A DNA stretch of 6,756 nt from Candidatus Chloroheliales bacterium (GTDB taxonomy: Bacteria > Chloroflexota > Chloroflexia > QHBQ01), in NCBI GenBank assembly GCA_003243865.1, contig QHBQ01000435.1, forward strand, positions 1 to 6,756, written 5' to 3'. The notes under the pieces were generated by a model that ran no database searches, was not told the DNA's origin, and saw only the letters and a program-made list of their open reading frames with translations. The translations under genes and the position numbers were made by a program. This document shows, one piece after another, positions 1-6,277 of this stretch (the stretch's first letter is position 1; every line of letters starts with the position of its first letter).

Positions 1-789
1 TTCGCCCCGCCCAGCTATCACAGCGGCAGCGTCACCTACAATCGGATGGCTCGCTTCGCCAACGGCACTTCGCTCGAACTGCTCGGCATCACCAGCCATG
101 AGCAGCCCGCTACGGTAGGTGGCGCGGCGCACGACTTCAGCTACTTCGACAACGGGCCGAGCCAGTTCGGGTTCGCGTTGCGCAGCGATAACCTGCCCGC
201 GCTGGTCGCCCAGAGCAGGGAGCGAGGCGGCAGTCTGAGCGAACCGCAGTATGGCGAGGCCCGTCTGCCCGACGGCTCGCTGCGCTCGTGGATGAGCAGC
301 CATCCGACAGAGATACAGGATGAGCAATTCCTGGTCGTGCCGTTCGTTATCCAGTACACCACTGGCTGGGGGCCAGAGCTTTGGCGCGGGCAGGGGTTGC
401 TCGAACACGAGATTGATTATCGCGGCATCGCGGGGGTCAGCATCACCGCTAACGATGAGGATGTTGACGCCCTTTACCTGTACAACTATGGCCTGATTAA
501 CACCATCGTCGGCTACGACGGTGTCCCCTTCTACCCGCTTGACGACGGTGGCTTCATCGAACCGCTGCTGGGCAGCGCTGATTATGCGAGCGGCAGCTAC
601 AAACCTTTCTACCCGCCACAGGTGCATACTATCTTTCTGGCCGTGCCAGACCAGAACGAGGCGGCGGCGAAGCTGCGGGCGTGGCGGGTGGAGTTTGTCG
701 AGGAGCAACGTTGGGATGAGCGGGTGGCGCTGCGGATTGATCCGCAAACGACAATGGGGCTACGCTTCGCGTTCATTAGTGAGGAATAG
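1..789 (+). CDS. Glyoxalase-like (VOC-fold) domain protein, 5' end outside window
   Basis: The reading frame is open from base 1 (it reads FAPPSYHSGSVTYNR before the first ATG at 46), so the gene most likely begins upstream and the ATG at 46 is internal. About 262 residues are visible. The stretch around RFANGTSLELLGI followed by QFGFALRSDNLPALVAQ and an RLPDGSLRSW segment follows the order seen in Glyoxalase_3-type VOC proteins: a strand with a metal-ligand Glu (in LELLG), then a second beta-alpha-beta unit. A second, more diverged half begins near GIAGVSITANDEDVDALYLY and ends with HTIFLAVPDQNEAAAKLRAWRVEF, which also has VOC strand-helix order. The family includes dioxygenases, lyases and resistance proteins, so the substrate cannot be named. 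There is no signal peptide in the visible part. The next gene starts 8 bases after its stop, so the two are probably co-transcribed. The family call is by remembered motif similarity. Confidence 0.72.
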   Translation, partial: FAPPSYHSGSVTYNRMARFANGTSLELLGITSHEQPATVGGAAHDFSYFDNGPSQFGFALRSDNLPALVAQSRERGGSLSEPQYGEARLPDGSLRSWMSSHPTEIQDEQFLVVPFVIQYTTGWGPELWRGQGLLEHEIDYRGIAGVSITANDEDVDALYLYNYGLINTIVGYDGVPFYPLDDGGFIEPLLGSADYASGSYKPFYPPQVHTIFLAVPDQNEAAAKLRAWRVEFVEEQRWDERVALRIDPQTTMGLRFAFISEE

Positions 790-797
790 ATAAGCTT

Positions 798-2114
798 ATG
801 GCTGACCCAATTACCTTGAATGTGCAGATGGCCCGCCCTACCCTGCCCGCGCTCGGCACGGTGCAGGTGGCCCAGGCGATGGTTGAGGTGCGGCCCAACG
901 CGGCGGCGTTTGCCGATGCGCCCACCTCGCTGAATATGTGCCTGGTGGTAGACGTCAGCGGCAGTATGGAGGCGCAGAACAAGCTCAATTACGCCAAAGA
1001 AGCGGTTAAGTTGGTACTCGACCGCTTCGGCCCACAGGATGCGATCTCGGTGGTCGCCTTCAACAGCCGCCACCAGACGATTGTTCCCGCCCAGCTTGCC
1101 GACGAGGCGAATCGGCCCAAAATCAAGCGTGACATTGACGCGCTACGCGCTTCGGGCGGCACGCGAATGGCCCCGGCGATGCGCGAGGCGCTGCGCCAGC
1201 TTGCCCTCGGCGCGCGGCTGGGCGGGGCGGGCAACTCGCCGCTCAACCGCATCGTACTGCTCACCGATGGCCGCACCGAGGCCGAGGCCGACTGCCTCAA
1301 CGCTGCTACTCTGGCCGCGCAGCAGCACGTCGGCATCACCGCGCTGGGTCTCGGCACCGGCTGGAACGAGCGGCTGCTCGACGAGATCGCCGCCCGCACC
1401 GGCGGCGTCGCCGACTATGTAGACCAACCCTCCCGCATTGTGGACTCTTTCCAGGAGGCGGTGCGTTCGCTGCAACAGGTGGTGATTGACAACGCCACCC
1501 TGCGCTTCCGCCTAGCCAGCGGAGTCAGCCTGCGCAACGTTTACAAGGTGGTGCCGCAAATCAGCCAGCTTGCCTCCGCGCCCAACATCGGGGCCGACTT
1601 CGGAGTGGTCAGCGAATACTACCTGGGCCAGATCGAGCGGGGGCGCGGCCAGGCGCTGATGATCGAGATGCTGCTGCCCCCTTCGGAGGCGGGCCGCTTC
1701 CGCGTTGCCAGCGCCGAGCTAACCTTCGATCTGCCTGCCAGCCGTCAGCGCGGGCTGATCGTCAGTTCCGACATCATTGCCACCTTTGAGCCGCCTGCGC
1801 AACTGCCCAGCATCCCGCCAGCCAACCAGGGGGTGATGAGCGTGGTGGAGAAGGTGACGGCCTACAAGTTGCAGGAGCGGGCAATGGACGACCTCAGCGC
1901 CGGTCAGACCGATGCGGCAATCCAGAAGTTGCAGGGCGCCGCCACCCGAATGTTGTCGCAGGGCGAAATCGAGATGGCCCAGCGGCTCACCGCCGAGGCC
2001 CAGAACCTGCAAGCCAACCAGCCGATCAGCGACGAGGCCCGCAAGGCGCTCAACTATGGCCTGCGCAAGACGGTGCATCTGAACCTGAATGACCCGAATA
2101 ATCCGTTGTTCTAA
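798..2114 (+). CDS. VWA-domain protein with intact MIDAS and helical C-terminal tail
   Basis: This is a complete 438-residue protein. An N-terminal beta-rich segment (1-45) precedes a von Willebrand factor A domain (about 46-225). The metal ion-dependent adhesion site is complete: DVSGS at 52-56, the Thr of GGT at 122, and the Asp of LLTDG at 157. Residues 230-335 look like a beta-sandwich, and 340-405 is a helical hairpin (KLQERAMDDLSAG, AAIQKLQGAATRML). The C-terminus has ALNYGLRKT, resembling a conserved tail I associate with VWA proteins of Chloroflexota and cyanobacteria. No signal peptide or membrane segment is visible, so it is probably cytoplasmic and binds partner proteins through Mg2+. 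The partner is unknown, and no kinase, FHA or MoxR-type ATPase is adjacent here. The ATG at 798 follows the upstream stop by 8 bases; GAGGA at 781-785, 12 bases upstream, is a distant but usable ribosome site. Domain call is firm; function is open. Confidence 0.93.
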   Translation: MADPITLNVQMARPTLPALGTVQVAQAMVEVRPNAAAFADAPTSLNMCLVVDVSGSMEAQNKLNYAKEAVKLVLDRFGPQDAISVVAFNSRHQTIVPAQLADEANRPKIKRDIDALRASGGTRMAPAMREALRQLALGARLGGAGNSPLNRIVLLTDGRTEAEADCLNAATLAAQQHVGITALGLGTGWNERLLDEIAARTGGVADYVDQPSRIVDSFQEAVRSLQQVVIDNATLRFRLASGVSLRNVYKVVPQISQLASAPNIGADFGVVSEYYLGQIERGRGQALMIEMLLPPSEAGRFRVASAELTFDLPASRQRGLIVSSDIIATFEPPAQLPSIPPANQGVMSVVEKVTAYKLQERAMDDLSAGQTDAAIQKLQGAATRMLSQGEIEMAQRLTAEAQNLQANQPISDEARKALNYGLRKTVHLNLNDPNNPLF

Positions 2115-2165
2115 GTGCAAAAGCATGAGTCATCTCACAATTTGTAAGCGCGGGCGCGGCACGAC

Positions 2166-2299
2166 GCTAAGCCCCCAGCGGGGGTTGGGGGAGAATCTTG
2201 CCCTGCGTCAATGCCGCCCCCATTGCTAGCAAAAAGCCCACAGATGAGCATGACTGGCGCTTCGAGCTTTCTCCCCCAAACCCCCGCTGGGGGCTTAGC
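2166..2299. repeat. Imperfect inverted repeat, 30-base arms, MITE- or hairpin-like
   Basis: The left arm at 2166-2195 and the right arm at 2269-2299 are reverse complements apart from one extra A in the right arm; about 73 bases lie between them. Each arm itself holds a short palindrome (CCCCC-AGC-GGGGG on the left). No target-site duplication is seen beside the arms. It occupies most of the 287-base gap between the VWA and PhzF genes (2115-2401), in which I see no gene and no convincing sigma70 promoter. It may be a small mobile element or two oppositely placed copies of a dispersed repeat. As RNA it could form a long stem that limits readthrough from the VWA gene. Confidence 0.8.
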
Positions 2300-2390
2300 T
2301 TAACGGCGCTTCAGCTCACTAGCGTACCGGCTGCAAGATTCGGGATGACCTGTATTAGAAGAAGAACCCCCGATATGAGGAGGCTAAAAG

Positions 2391-2397
2391 AAGGAGA
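2391..2397 (+). promoter_or_regulatory. Shine-Dalgarno site setting the PhzF start
   Basis: AAGGAGA ends 4 bases before the ATG at 2402, close to ideal. It supports 2402 over the in-frame ATG at 2375, which lacks an equally good site, and over starts near 2198 that would translate through the inverted repeat. Confidence 0.85.
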
Positions 2398-2401
2398 CTT
2401 T

Positions 2402-3190
2402 ATGGCCCAGAGCATCATTCACGTAGATTCGTTCACCAACCAGCCGTTCGCGGGCAACCCAGCCGGGGTCTGCATCCTGCCGGAGCCGGGTGACCCCGCC
2501 TGGATGCAGACCATCGCCCGCGAGATGAGCCTGTCGGAGACCGCCTTCCTGCACCAGCAGGAGGACGGCTACAGCTTGCGCTGGTTTACTCCCACCACCG
2601 AGGTTGACCTGTGCGGCCACGCCACCCTCGCCAGCGCCCACGTGCTGTGGGAGCAGGGCCACTTGCAAGCCGACGAACAAGCCCGCTTCCAAACCCGCAG
2701 CGGGCTGCTCACCGCCAGCCGCAACGGCGACTGGATCGAGCTTGACTTCCCTGCTATCCCCGAACATCAGACCGTCGAGTATCCCCACCTCAGCGAAGCG
2801 CTGGGGGTCAGGCCGATGTACGTGGGCAAGAACCAGATGGACTATCTAATCGAGGTCGCCACCGAGGAGATGGTGCGTCAGATGAAGCCCGACTTTCCGC
2901 TGCTGCGCAAGGTGCCAATTCGCGGGGTGATGGTTACCAGCCGCGCCAGTTCGCCAGGCTACGATTTCGTATCCCGCTTCTTCGCTCCAGCGGTCGGCAT
3001 TGACGAAGACCCGGTCACCGGTTCGGCGCACTGCTGCCTTGGCCCCTTCTGGGGTGAGCGGCTGGGCAAGGATGAACTGGTTGGCTATCAGGCATCGGCG
3101 CGGGGCGGGGTGGTGCGGGTGCGTCTCGACGGCGACCGTGTGCTGATTGGTGGCCAGGCCGTGACGGTGATACGGGGGGAACTGGTTTGA
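2402..3190 (+). CDS. PhzF-family isomerase/epimerase
   Basis: This complete 262-residue protein matches the PhzF (phenazine biosynthesis-like / diaminopimelate epimerase-fold) family in length and motif order. The N-terminus reads HVDSFTNQPFAGNPAGV. SLSETAFL carries the catalytic acid Glu46, equivalent to Glu45 of PhzF. CGHATLASAHVL has His73, and DPVTGSAHCCLGPFW has Asp203 and Ser208, matching the spacing of the other active-site residues known in PhzF. The two glycine-rich segments lie in the two pseudo-symmetric halves, with the active site between them. The family is cytoplasmic, usually dimeric and cofactor-free, and catalyses proton shifts. Outside phenazine producers the true substrates are mostly unknown, and no other phenazine gene is visible here, so the symbol phzF is not justified. 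The start is fixed by the AAGGAGA site and by the conserved N-terminus. It converges with the next gene, with 9 bases between stops. Confidence 0.93.
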   Translation: MAQSIIHVDSFTNQPFAGNPAGVCILPEPGDPAWMQTIAREMSLSETAFLHQQEDGYSLRWFTPTTEVDLCGHATLASAHVLWEQGHLQADEQARFQTRSGLLTASRNGDWIELDFPAIPEHQTVEYPHLSEALGVRPMYVGKNQMDYLIEVATEEMVRQMKPDFPLLRKVPIRGVMVTSRASSPGYDFVSRFFAPAVGIDEDPVTGSAHCCLGPFWGERLGKDELVGYQASARGGVVRVRLDGDRVLIGGQAVTVIRGELV

Positions 3191-3199
3191 CAGTGCGAC

Positions 3200-4240
3200 T
3201 TAGATCAGCGCGAAGCGTTCGCGTCCGCCGGAAGTCGGCGGGAGGGGGTGAGCGAGGTCAGCGCTTTGCACCACCATCAGGTTGCTGAAGTTGCTGAGGT
3301 CGCAGACGGTGACGTAGCCGCTCTTCGTCTCTGGCAGGCGGCTACCACCCGCCTGGCTACGGATGAAGACCCGCACCCAGGGTGGGCCGCACAGATAGTC
3401 GCTGTCGGCGCTTACTTCGCGGCCACAGGCGCGCAGGCGCAGGGCGGTGTCGTAGAACTGGCTGCCGCCTGGCGCAGGGCTGTACATCCGCACGCACCAC
3501 AGCCGATTGATACCGAACACCCGCTCGAACAGGGCATACATCCGTTCCCGCTCCCGCTCCAACCCGCCGGAGAAGAGCAAGCGGCTGCGCGGGTTGAGCC
3601 GGAAGCTGAGGCCTACGCTGCGGCAGTGTTCCGCGAACTGGGCCAGGGCGTGGGCATGGCCCATCAGGCAGACCTGCTCACCGATTGCCTCCGCCTTGCT
3701 CAACGCTGCGGCAACGCCGAGGTGGTTGTTGGTGTAGCTGGCGCTGTCGCTATCGGCGAAGCGGAGTGCGATGGCGCTGAATACCAGCACCGCCTCAGTG
3801 TCCGGTTCGGGGTCGCGGGCAACAGTAATGATGCGCAGGCGGTCATGCTCGGTCAGGTCGGGGAGCAGGTGGGCGCGCAGGTTGGGCATCAGCGCGGTGA
3901 GGTAGAGGTAAAGCTGATGCTGCTTGAGCGGCTGCCCACGCAGGCCCTTGCCCAACGCGGCGGCAGGGGAGAAGTATTGCAGTTCGCTGCTCGCCACCGG
4001 CGGGATCTCGCGCCAGTGGGCGATGTGTTCCGGCGACACTGCCCGCCGCTGGCAATACTCGGCATAGGCGGGGCTGGCCTGATACTGGTACTCGAACAGA
4101 CGCAGCGCCAGCGCATTGAACGCGCCGCCACCCCAGGCGGCCCGCTCCTGCCGCTCATCCAACAGCGCCGGGGCGGTGGCCTCGATGAACGCGCCAATAT
4201 CTTCGGCCAGCCGCGCTTCCTCTGCAATCAAACTGCCCAT
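3200..4240 (-). CDS. LuxE-like acyl-protein synthetase family member, catalytic motifs degenerate
   Basis: This is a complete 346-residue ORF with ATG at 4240 and an AAGGGGAG ribosome site just upstream. Family signs in order: FNALALRLFEYQYQASPAY (41-59), HWREIPPVASSELQYF (75-90), PNLRAHLLPD (119-128), a Gly-rich SGGLERERE (224-232), GGSQFYD (258-264), PPWVR (286-290), and DLSNFSNLMVVQSADLA (314-330). These follow the LuxE branch of the adenylate-forming superfamily, which activates fatty acids as acyl-AMP and passes them to a cysteine. However, the SGTTG-type phosphate loop expected near residues 90-110 is absent, and the usual YGMTE-like motif before SQFYD reads RMYSPAPG. The protein also ends about where relatives continue with a further C-terminal segment. 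It may be a non-catalytic or repurposed relative. No acyl-ACP reductase or acyl carrier gene is nearby. The family call is from remembered motifs. Confidence 0.72.
   Translation of the reverse strand: MGSLIAEEARLAEDIGAFIEATAPALLDERQERAAWGGGAFNALALRLFEYQYQASPAYAEYCQRRAVSPEHIAHWREIPPVASSELQYFSPAAALGKGLRGQPLKQHQLYLYLTALMPNLRAHLLPDLTEHDRLRIITVARDPEPDTEAVLVFSAIALRFADSDSASYTNNHLGVAAALSKAEAIGEQVCLMGHAHALAQFAEHCRSVGLSFRLNPRSRLLFSGGLERERERMYALFERVFGINRLWCVRMYSPAPGGSQFYDTALRLRACGREVSADSDYLCGPPWVRVFIRSQAGGSRLPETKSGYVTVCDLSNFSNLMVVQSADLAHPLPPTSGGRERFALI
3209..3241. terminator. Two tandem perfect hairpins at a convergent gene junction, possible terminator
   Basis: Hairpin 1 is CGCGAA-GCG-TTCGCG at 3209-3223, and hairpin 2 is CCGCCG-GAAGT-CGGCGG at 3225-3241. 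Both lie just past the PhzF stop and inside the last codons of the opposing gene. Neither is followed by a T-run on either strand, so a classical intrinsic terminator is not shown. They may still act as barriers or 3' mRNA ends for both genes, as no other candidate exists at this junction. Confidence 0.35.
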
Positions 4241-4270
4241 ATCTCCCCTTCGGGAATGTGAATGGCGAGA

Positions 4271-4348
4271 TTAAAGATTATAGATTAAAGAAAACCAATC
4301 TCCTTCATCTATAATCTTTAATCTTTAATCTTTTATCTATAATCTTTA
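4271..4348. repeat. AT-rich repeat island with 15-base inverted and 14-base direct repeats
   Basis: This tract of almost only A and T sits in a GC-rich neighbourhood between two minus-strand genes (gap 4241-4356). The arm at 4271-4285 is a perfect reverse complement of 4307-4321, with a 21-base loop between. ATCTATAATCTTTA occurs at 4307-4320 and again at 4335-4348, with AATCTTT units between. TATAAT-like boxes occur on both strands, including minus-strand TATAAT at 4282-4277, but no good -35 box is at the right distance. It resembles a small satellite. It could end the methyltransferase transcript or help start the LuxE-like gene; neither is shown. Confidence 0.8.
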
Positions 4349-4356
4349 GTCCGGCC

Positions 4357-5154
4357 TCAAGGCAGGGTTAGGACGTAAACCTCGAAGTGCTGACGCTGGG
4401 TCAAGGTAGCATCAAGGCTACCGTAGCGGGCGAGCAGCCAGTCGCGCCAGCGGGCAATATGGCGGGCAAGGTCGGCGGGGGGCAGGGTGCGGGTGCGCAG
4501 GAAGCCACCGTACTGCTGGTCGTGCAGCATCCGCGCGACGGTTGGCTGCGTCTCCCAACCAAGCAGGGTCAGCCGCTCGACGCTGGCTCCCTGGCGGGCC
4601 AGATGGTCAACCACAGCGTTCCCCACCGACTCGCGGCCCCAGGGCAGGGGCGGCACTCCCGCCGCATCGAGCAGTTCGCCCCAGGCGGCCAACGCTTCAG
4701 CAAACGGCGTGCCTGGCTCCTCAATATCGAAACCCAACAGCAGCAGGCCGCCGCGCCGCACTACCCGACGCAACTCGCCAGCGGCGGGCCGCCAGTCGCC
4801 GACCAGGTGGAAAACGTGAACCGCCAGACCAACTTCGAAGCTGGCAGCGGCGAAGGGGAGCATCTTGGCATCGGCCCGCACCAGGCGGGCGTGGGCTGCG
4901 TTGCATTCGCGCAGATGAGCGGCGAACAGTTCGAGCATCGCCTGCGACTCATCCACCGCCACGTAGCGCACCCCGGCGGCCACCAGCGGTAGCCCAACCC
5001 GCCCGCTGCCCGCGCCGATTTCGAGGTAGCGGGGGTCGCTGAAGCCGCGGGCCGCCACCAACTCGCGCAGGCCGCGACCCACCTGCTCTTGTATCCCCGC
5101 CGGGTAGCCGCGGGTTGCATCGTATTGCGCGGCGATGTTATCGTACAGGGCCAT
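4357..5154 (-). CDS. Class I SAM-dependent methyltransferase
   Basis: This is a 265-residue protein when started at ATG 5154. The N-terminus, MALYDNIAAQYDATRGYP, is typical of Methyltransf_11/25-type enzymes. SAM-binding motif I is LEIGAGSGR (44-52), the acidic end of strand 2 is Asp68 in VAVDES, RADAKMLPF (93-101) is the adenine-contacting region, and VRRGGLLLLGFD (132-143) is the post-motif strand. The C-terminal part (about 150-265) supplies the substrate side and shows no signature I can assign. The acceptor is unknown (small molecule, lipid or other), and the enzyme should be cytoplasmic. The frame stays open to 5262, but a start there would lie upstream of the promoter at 5216-5188; GAGGGG lies 9 bases before 5154. 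It is transcribed toward the LuxE-like gene, with a 116-base repeat-rich gap between them, so co-transcription is possible. Confidence 0.92.
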   Translation of the reverse strand: MALYDNIAAQYDATRGYPAGIQEQVGRGLRELVAARGFSDPRYLEIGAGSGRVGLPLVAAGVRYVAVDESQAMLELFAAHLRECNAAHARLVRADAKMLPFAAASFEVGLAVHVFHLVGDWRPAAGELRRVVRRGGLLLLGFDIEEPGTPFAEALAAWGELLDAAGVPPLPWGRESVGNAVVDHLARQGASVERLTLLGWETQPTVARMLHDQQYGGFLRTRTLPPADLARHIARWRDWLLARYGSLDATLTQRQHFEVYVLTLP

Positions 5155-5187
5155 CAGGCTGCACCCCTCGCTTTCACAATGTGGAAA

Positions 5188-5216
5188 AGTATACGCTGGC
5201 GGGCCGATGCTGTCAA
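5188..5216 (-). promoter_or_regulatory. Sigma70-type promoter of the methyltransferase gene
   Basis: On the minus strand, TTGACA (5216-5211) and TATACT (5193-5188) are separated by exactly 17 bases, a 6/6 and 5/6 match to consensus. Transcription should begin near 5181, leaving a leader of about 27 bases with GAGGGG before ATG 5154. Position, spacing and downstream gene agree. It overlaps the left copy of a 25-base direct repeat, which carries the -35 box. Confidence 0.8.
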
Positions 5217-5225
5217 GCCGATTGG
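5201..5225. repeat. Direct repeat, left copy (partner at 5389-5413)
   Basis: This 25-base segment matches 5389-5413 at 22 of 25 positions; both contain GCTGTCAAGCC and ATTGG, and some similarity continues into a GCGGC-rich tail. The copy carries the -35 box of the leftward methyltransferase promoter. Confidence 0.75.
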
Positions 5226-5252
5226 TCGCGGCGGGGTTGTAGCAAAGTGGGT

Positions 5253-5386
5253 CAGGGCGCAATGAATTTGCGCCCCTACAAGGGCGAAACCGATGTAGGG
5301 GCGGGATTTATCATGCCCAACCAGGGCGCAATGAATTGCGCCCCTACAACCGCAAAAACCTTGTAGAGGCTGGATTTATCACGCCC
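5253..5386. repeat. Array of four palindromic repeat units in alternating orientation
   Basis: Units lie at 5253-5281, 5294-5318, 5322-5349 and 5361-5386. The first and third read CAGGGCGCAATGAAT... ending GCGCCCCTACAA and fold into perfect 8-bp stems (GGGCGCAA/TTGCGCCC; 5255-5262 with 5268-5275, and 5324-5331 with 5336-5343). The second and fourth lie in the opposite orientation, with GGATTTATC in the centre and weaker stems; the fourth is the most decayed. They fill the middle of the 332-base gap 5155-5486, which holds no gene besides the two promoters. The family recurs inside the elements at 6278 and 6482. Confidence 0.82.
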
Positions 5387-5388
5387 AG

Positions 5389-5413
5389 GGGCCAACGCTG
5401 TCAAGCCAATTGG
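5389..5413. repeat. Direct repeat, right copy (partner at 5201-5225)
   Basis: This is the second copy of the 25-base repeat, with three substitutions. It also carries a minus-strand TTGACA (5404-5399). A weak GATAAA lies 18 bases further on (5380-5375, minus strand), so it could be a remnant or secondary leftward promoter. The rightward promoter begins 13 bases downstream. Confidence 0.72.
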
Positions 5414-5425
5414 GTGCGGCTGGTC

Positions 5426-5454
5426 TTGACAAAGCAGTAGCTTTCCGATACACT
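5426..5454 (+). promoter_or_regulatory. Sigma70-type promoter of the TPR-like gene
   Basis: TTGACA (5426-5431) and TACACT (5449-5454) are 17 bases apart, a 6/6 and 4/6 match to consensus. Transcription should start near 5461, giving a leader of about 26 bases that includes the AGGAGGT site. It is divergent from the methyltransferase promoter. Confidence 0.75.
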
Positions 5455-5472
5455 GTGCCTACCATAGAAGTC

Positions 5473-5479
5473 AGGAGGT
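5473..5479 (+). promoter_or_regulatory. Strong Shine-Dalgarno site before a TTG start
   Basis: AGGAGGT is near-perfect anti-SD complement and ends 7 bases before TTG 5487. The next in-frame ATG (5505) would be 25 bases away, too far, so the site fixes the TTG as the start. Confidence 0.85.
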
Positions 5480-5486
5480 AGGCCGC

Positions 5487-6266
5487 TTGCCTATCATCGG
5501 CCAGATGCTGCAATCAGTGCTAGGTCGGCTCTTCTCTCGCCGTCGTGCGGCCAATGGAAGCCGCAGCGGAGCAGCCACGCCTGCGCCCAATCCTGATCCG
5601 CCGTACCTGCCCGACCCCGCCGCCGCCCAACGCTGGCTGAAACTGGGGATTAACTCGGCGCTTGATGGAGAGCGCGACCGCGCCCGCTATTGCTTCACCC
5701 AGGCGGTGCGAGCCGACGAGCAGAACGCTCATGCCTGGCTCTACCTCGCGGGCGTGGCGGGCGATCCCGTTGAGGCCCTCACCGCAGTGCAGTGGGTGCT
5801 CGCTCTGGAGCCGGATAATGAGCAGGCCAAGATCGGCTACCTGTGGGCGCGTTATGAGCTTGGCCTGCTGCCGCTGCCCGAAGATCGGGTCACCAGCCCG
5901 CTGCCGGGTCGCGCCACCCCCGCATGCGGCTTCCGCTCCACCGCCGAACCGCTCGAACCCACCAGCGAGCCGGAGCCGAGTAGCCCGCCTCATATACAGA
6001 CCTGGCTGCGCCTGGGTGTGGATGCCGCGGTCAGTGGCAACCGTAGCTACGCCTGCTACTGCTTTGCCCGCGCCGCAGAGGCACCAATCAACGAGCGCAG
6101 GCTAGACCAGGTGCTGCTCAGGCGACGCGCCTGGCTTTATCTTGCCGGGGTCGCCGCTGACCCGGCCCTCGCGCGGGCGGCGCTCGAACGAGTGCTGGCC
6201 GAGGAGCCGGACAACAGCGAGGCGCTTCGTGGCCTGAGATGGGCTACGGAGCGTCTCAATAATTAA
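5487..6266 (+). CDS. Tetratricopeptide-like protein with two duplicated modules
   Basis: This 259-residue protein starts at TTG. A basic, low-complexity N-terminus (1-40) precedes two related helical modules at about 50-122 and 173-252. Shared landmarks are WLKLGINSA / WLRLGVDAA, RYCFTQA / CYCFARA, AWLYLAGVA in both, then VLALEPDN / VLAEEPDN, and LWA / RWA. Each module has TPR-like helix pairs (small residues at helix contacts, a closing PDN or PD turn). A Pro/Glu-rich linker (about 126-168) joins them. The second module has an insert of about 9 residues (ERRLDQVLL) before AWLYLAGVA. No signal peptide or membrane span is seen, although a short N-terminal stretch, IIGQMLQSVLGRLF, could be an amphipathic helix. 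A role as a protein-binding scaffold is inference; the partner is unknown. It has its own promoter and no close downstream gene. Confidence 0.85.
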   Translation: MPIIGQMLQSVLGRLFSRRRAANGSRSGAATPAPNPDPPYLPDPAAAQRWLKLGINSALDGERDRARYCFTQAVRADEQNAHAWLYLAGVAGDPVEALTAVQWVLALEPDNEQAKIGYLWARYELGLLPLPEDRVTSPLPGRATPACGFRSTAEPLEPTSEPEPSSPPHIQTWLRLGVDAAVSGNRSYACYCFARAAEAPINERRLDQVLLRRRAWLYLAGVAADPALARAALERVLAEEPDNSEALRGLRWATERLNN

Positions 6267-6277
6267 GCACTACGGCC

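Noticed and set aside
609..1073. Minus-strand ORF across the VOC/VWA junction
   Set aside because: It is a shadow of two well-supported plus-strand genes and has no motif of its own.
2198..2401. Extended N-terminus for the PhzF-family gene from an upstream start
   Set aside because: It would translate through the inverted repeat and adds sequence not found in the family. A strong AAGGAGA site precedes ATG 2402.
2115..2401. Sigma70 promoter for the PhzF-family gene
   Set aside because: TATTAG near 2353 is a possible -10, but the sequence 17 bases upstream matches a -35 box poorly, so it is not listed.
3248..4261. Long plus-strand ORF (337 codons) opposite the LuxE-like gene
   Set aside because: Its product is rich in Ala, Val, Gly and Glu with no recognisable motif, as expected for an antisense frame in GC-rich DNA. 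The minus-strand frame has family motifs and a ribosome site.
5155..5262. Extended N-terminus for the methyltransferase from ATG 5262
   Set aside because: The clear promoter at 5216-5188 lies inside this extension, and the typical family N-terminus begins at 5154 with a ribosome site.
5253..5386. Possible CRISPR array
   Set aside because: Units are palindromes in alternating orientation with short, uneven gaps; no uniform direct repeat and spacer pattern and no cas genes.
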